Part shown: positions 14,214 to 14,781 of the stretch, piece by piece
Numbering within the stretch: position 1 is the first letter of the stretch
Layout: every line of letters starts with the position of its first letter
Assembly (NCBI GenBank): GCA_015229045.1
Contig: JADGCJ010000074.1
Span: 1-14,781, forward strand
Direction of reading: 5' to 3'
DNA length: 14,781 nucleotides
DNA from: Magnetococcales bacterium
GTDB lineage: Bacteria; Pseudomonadota; Magnetococcia; Magnetococcales; DC0425bin3
Notes under the pieces: model-generated
What the model was told of the DNA's origin: nothing
The model's input: the letters and a program-made list of their open reading frames with translations, nothing else
The model's database searches: none
Position numbers and translations under genes: made by a program

Positions 14214-14675
14214 TTGTGTCACAGGCGGCCCATGTGGGTCATGCTGGGGTTTTTGTTGCTGTTTGTTGGCTGTTCCAGTGCGGAGGCCCCGGAAGTTGAT
14301 CCCCACATCTACACCCAGGACACCATTCTGGATACCTTGCAGCGCTTTTTCATGCCCAGAGCCTATTGGACAAAGCGTATCGAACAGCTGCGACGTTCGG
14401 TGAACGAGGCTCATGCGGTGTTCCAGGAGCGGCACGCTGCCTACCGGCAGATCCTGGCCACCAGGCGTCAGATCGCCCTGGCCGAAAAAGGCAACCCCGA
14501 CCCCCAACACAAGCCCCGGTACGCCTCGACCAGCGCCTGGAACGAGGCCATCCGCTCCACCCGCACCGACCTGGAACGCCTGCGCCAGGAGAGCCGTGAT
14601 GCCAGCCGACAGCTCAAACAGCGAACCCTCTGGCTGAAACAGGCGGAACTCACGTTGAATCACGCGTCGTGGTGA
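14214..14675 (+). CDS. Small predicted lipoprotein with helical charged region
   Basis: I do not recognise a family. From TTG 14214 the protein is 153 residues and opens with MCHRRPMWVMLGFLLLFVGC, a lipoprotein-like signal with basic residues, a hydrophobic core and Cys20 after FVG. The rest is hydrophilic with long charged helices likely to form coiled coil: RIEQLRRSVNEAHAVFQERH, and near the C-terminus DLERLRQESRDASRQLKQR. TTG 14214 is preferred because it supplies the basic n-region. ATG 14232 (with AGGCGG upstream) and ATG 14172 (overlapping the FlbD-like gene by 23 bases) are alternatives in frame. It follows the FlbD-like gene by about 20 bases, so it probably belongs to that operon. 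It could be a periplasmic or outer-membrane-anchored partner of the large TPR protein, which is inference from position only. Confidence 0.65.
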   Translation: MCHRRPMWVMLGFLLLFVGCSSAEAPEVDPHIYTQDTILDTLQRFFMPRAYWTKRIEQLRRSVNEAHAVFQERHAAYRQILATRRQIALAEKGNPDPQHKPRYASTSAWNEAIRSTRTDLERLRQESRDASRQLKQRTLWLKQAELTLNHASW

Positions 14676-14686
14676 GAAGATTTCTG

Positions 14687-14781
14687 GTAACTACTCAGCA
14701 CCCGGCAACGAATCGGGGTCCAGGGAACTGGCGACCGGACAGGTCCAGGACAGAGTCCTGGTGGGGTTCGGGGCGAAGCCC
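14687..14781 (+). repeat. Dispersed double-hairpin element, copy 2 (cut by window end)
   Basis: Begins with GTAACTACTCAGCACCC (14687-14703), the inverse of 1440-1456 with one mismatch, 12 bases after the lipoprotein stop. It continues to a hairpin CCAGGAC-aga-GTCCTGG (14745-14761) followed by GTGGGGTTCGGGGCGAAGCCC at the window edge. The last part matches 1379-1398 of copy 1 in the same orientation. The first hairpin keeps its position but has a different stem sequence (7 bp against 14 bp). The base changes in the second hairpin (TTTG/CGGA in copy 1, TTCG/CGAA here) keep it paired. It may also end transcription of the plus-strand operon. Confidence 0.65.

Overview
The window comes from a GC-rich Gram-negative bacterium. 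It encodes an inner-membrane PqiA protein, hopanoid-type squalene synthesis enzymes, two sigma-54 activators of flagellar type and two predicted lipoproteins. A FlbD/FlrC-like regulator next to hpnCDE fits an alphaproteobacterium or a magnetococcus-like relative. That placement is inference from gene families; no rRNA or marker gene in the window settles it. I found no tRNA, rRNA, CRISPR array, transposase or phage gene.

Layout. (1) 99-1307, plus strand: a two-domain PqiA-family membrane protein with zinc-ribbon cysteines and no MCE partner in view. (2) 1308-1476: a gap between convergent genes, filled by a structured repeat with two hairpins. A diverged second copy begins at 14687 and runs off the window end. 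(3) 8804 down to 1477, minus strand: a compact run of six genes, prmB - GGDEF diguanylate cyclase - hpnC - hpnD - TPR glycosyltransferase - hpnE. The hpnC/hpnD junction is an ATGA overlap and the hpnD/glycosyltransferase junction a GTGA overlap. The gap before hpnE is almost filled by a 126-bp element with 16-bp terminal inverted repeats. (4) 8805-9048: a divergent control region holding a good extended -10 promoter for the minus-strand operon and a candidate -24/-12 (sigma-54) promoter for the plus-strand operon. (5) 9049-14675, plus strand: a FleQ/FlrA-like sigma-54 activator with no N-terminal sensory domain, a 935-aa exported TPR protein, a FlbD/FlrC-like sigma-54 activator with a degenerate receiver domain, and a small lipoprotein with helical charged stretches.

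How the genes work together. HpnD, HpnC and HpnE form the three-step route from farnesyl diphosphate to squalene (presqualene diphosphate, then hydroxysqualene, then squalene), which feeds hopanoids. The translationally coupled glycosyltransferase between them may use a lipid or cell-surface acceptor, but it may simply be a passenger. In the plus-strand operon, the two activators resemble the class II and class III flagellar activators (FlrA and FlrC). The slot where a histidine kinase (FlrB/FleS) sits in other bacteria is taken by a TPR envelope protein, and the receiver of the second activator has lost its phosphorylation residues.

The strongest leads for something undescribed are this apparently kinase-free regulatory module and the two structured intergenic repeats. 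Of the repeats, the double-hairpin one has two copies whose base changes keep the stems paired.
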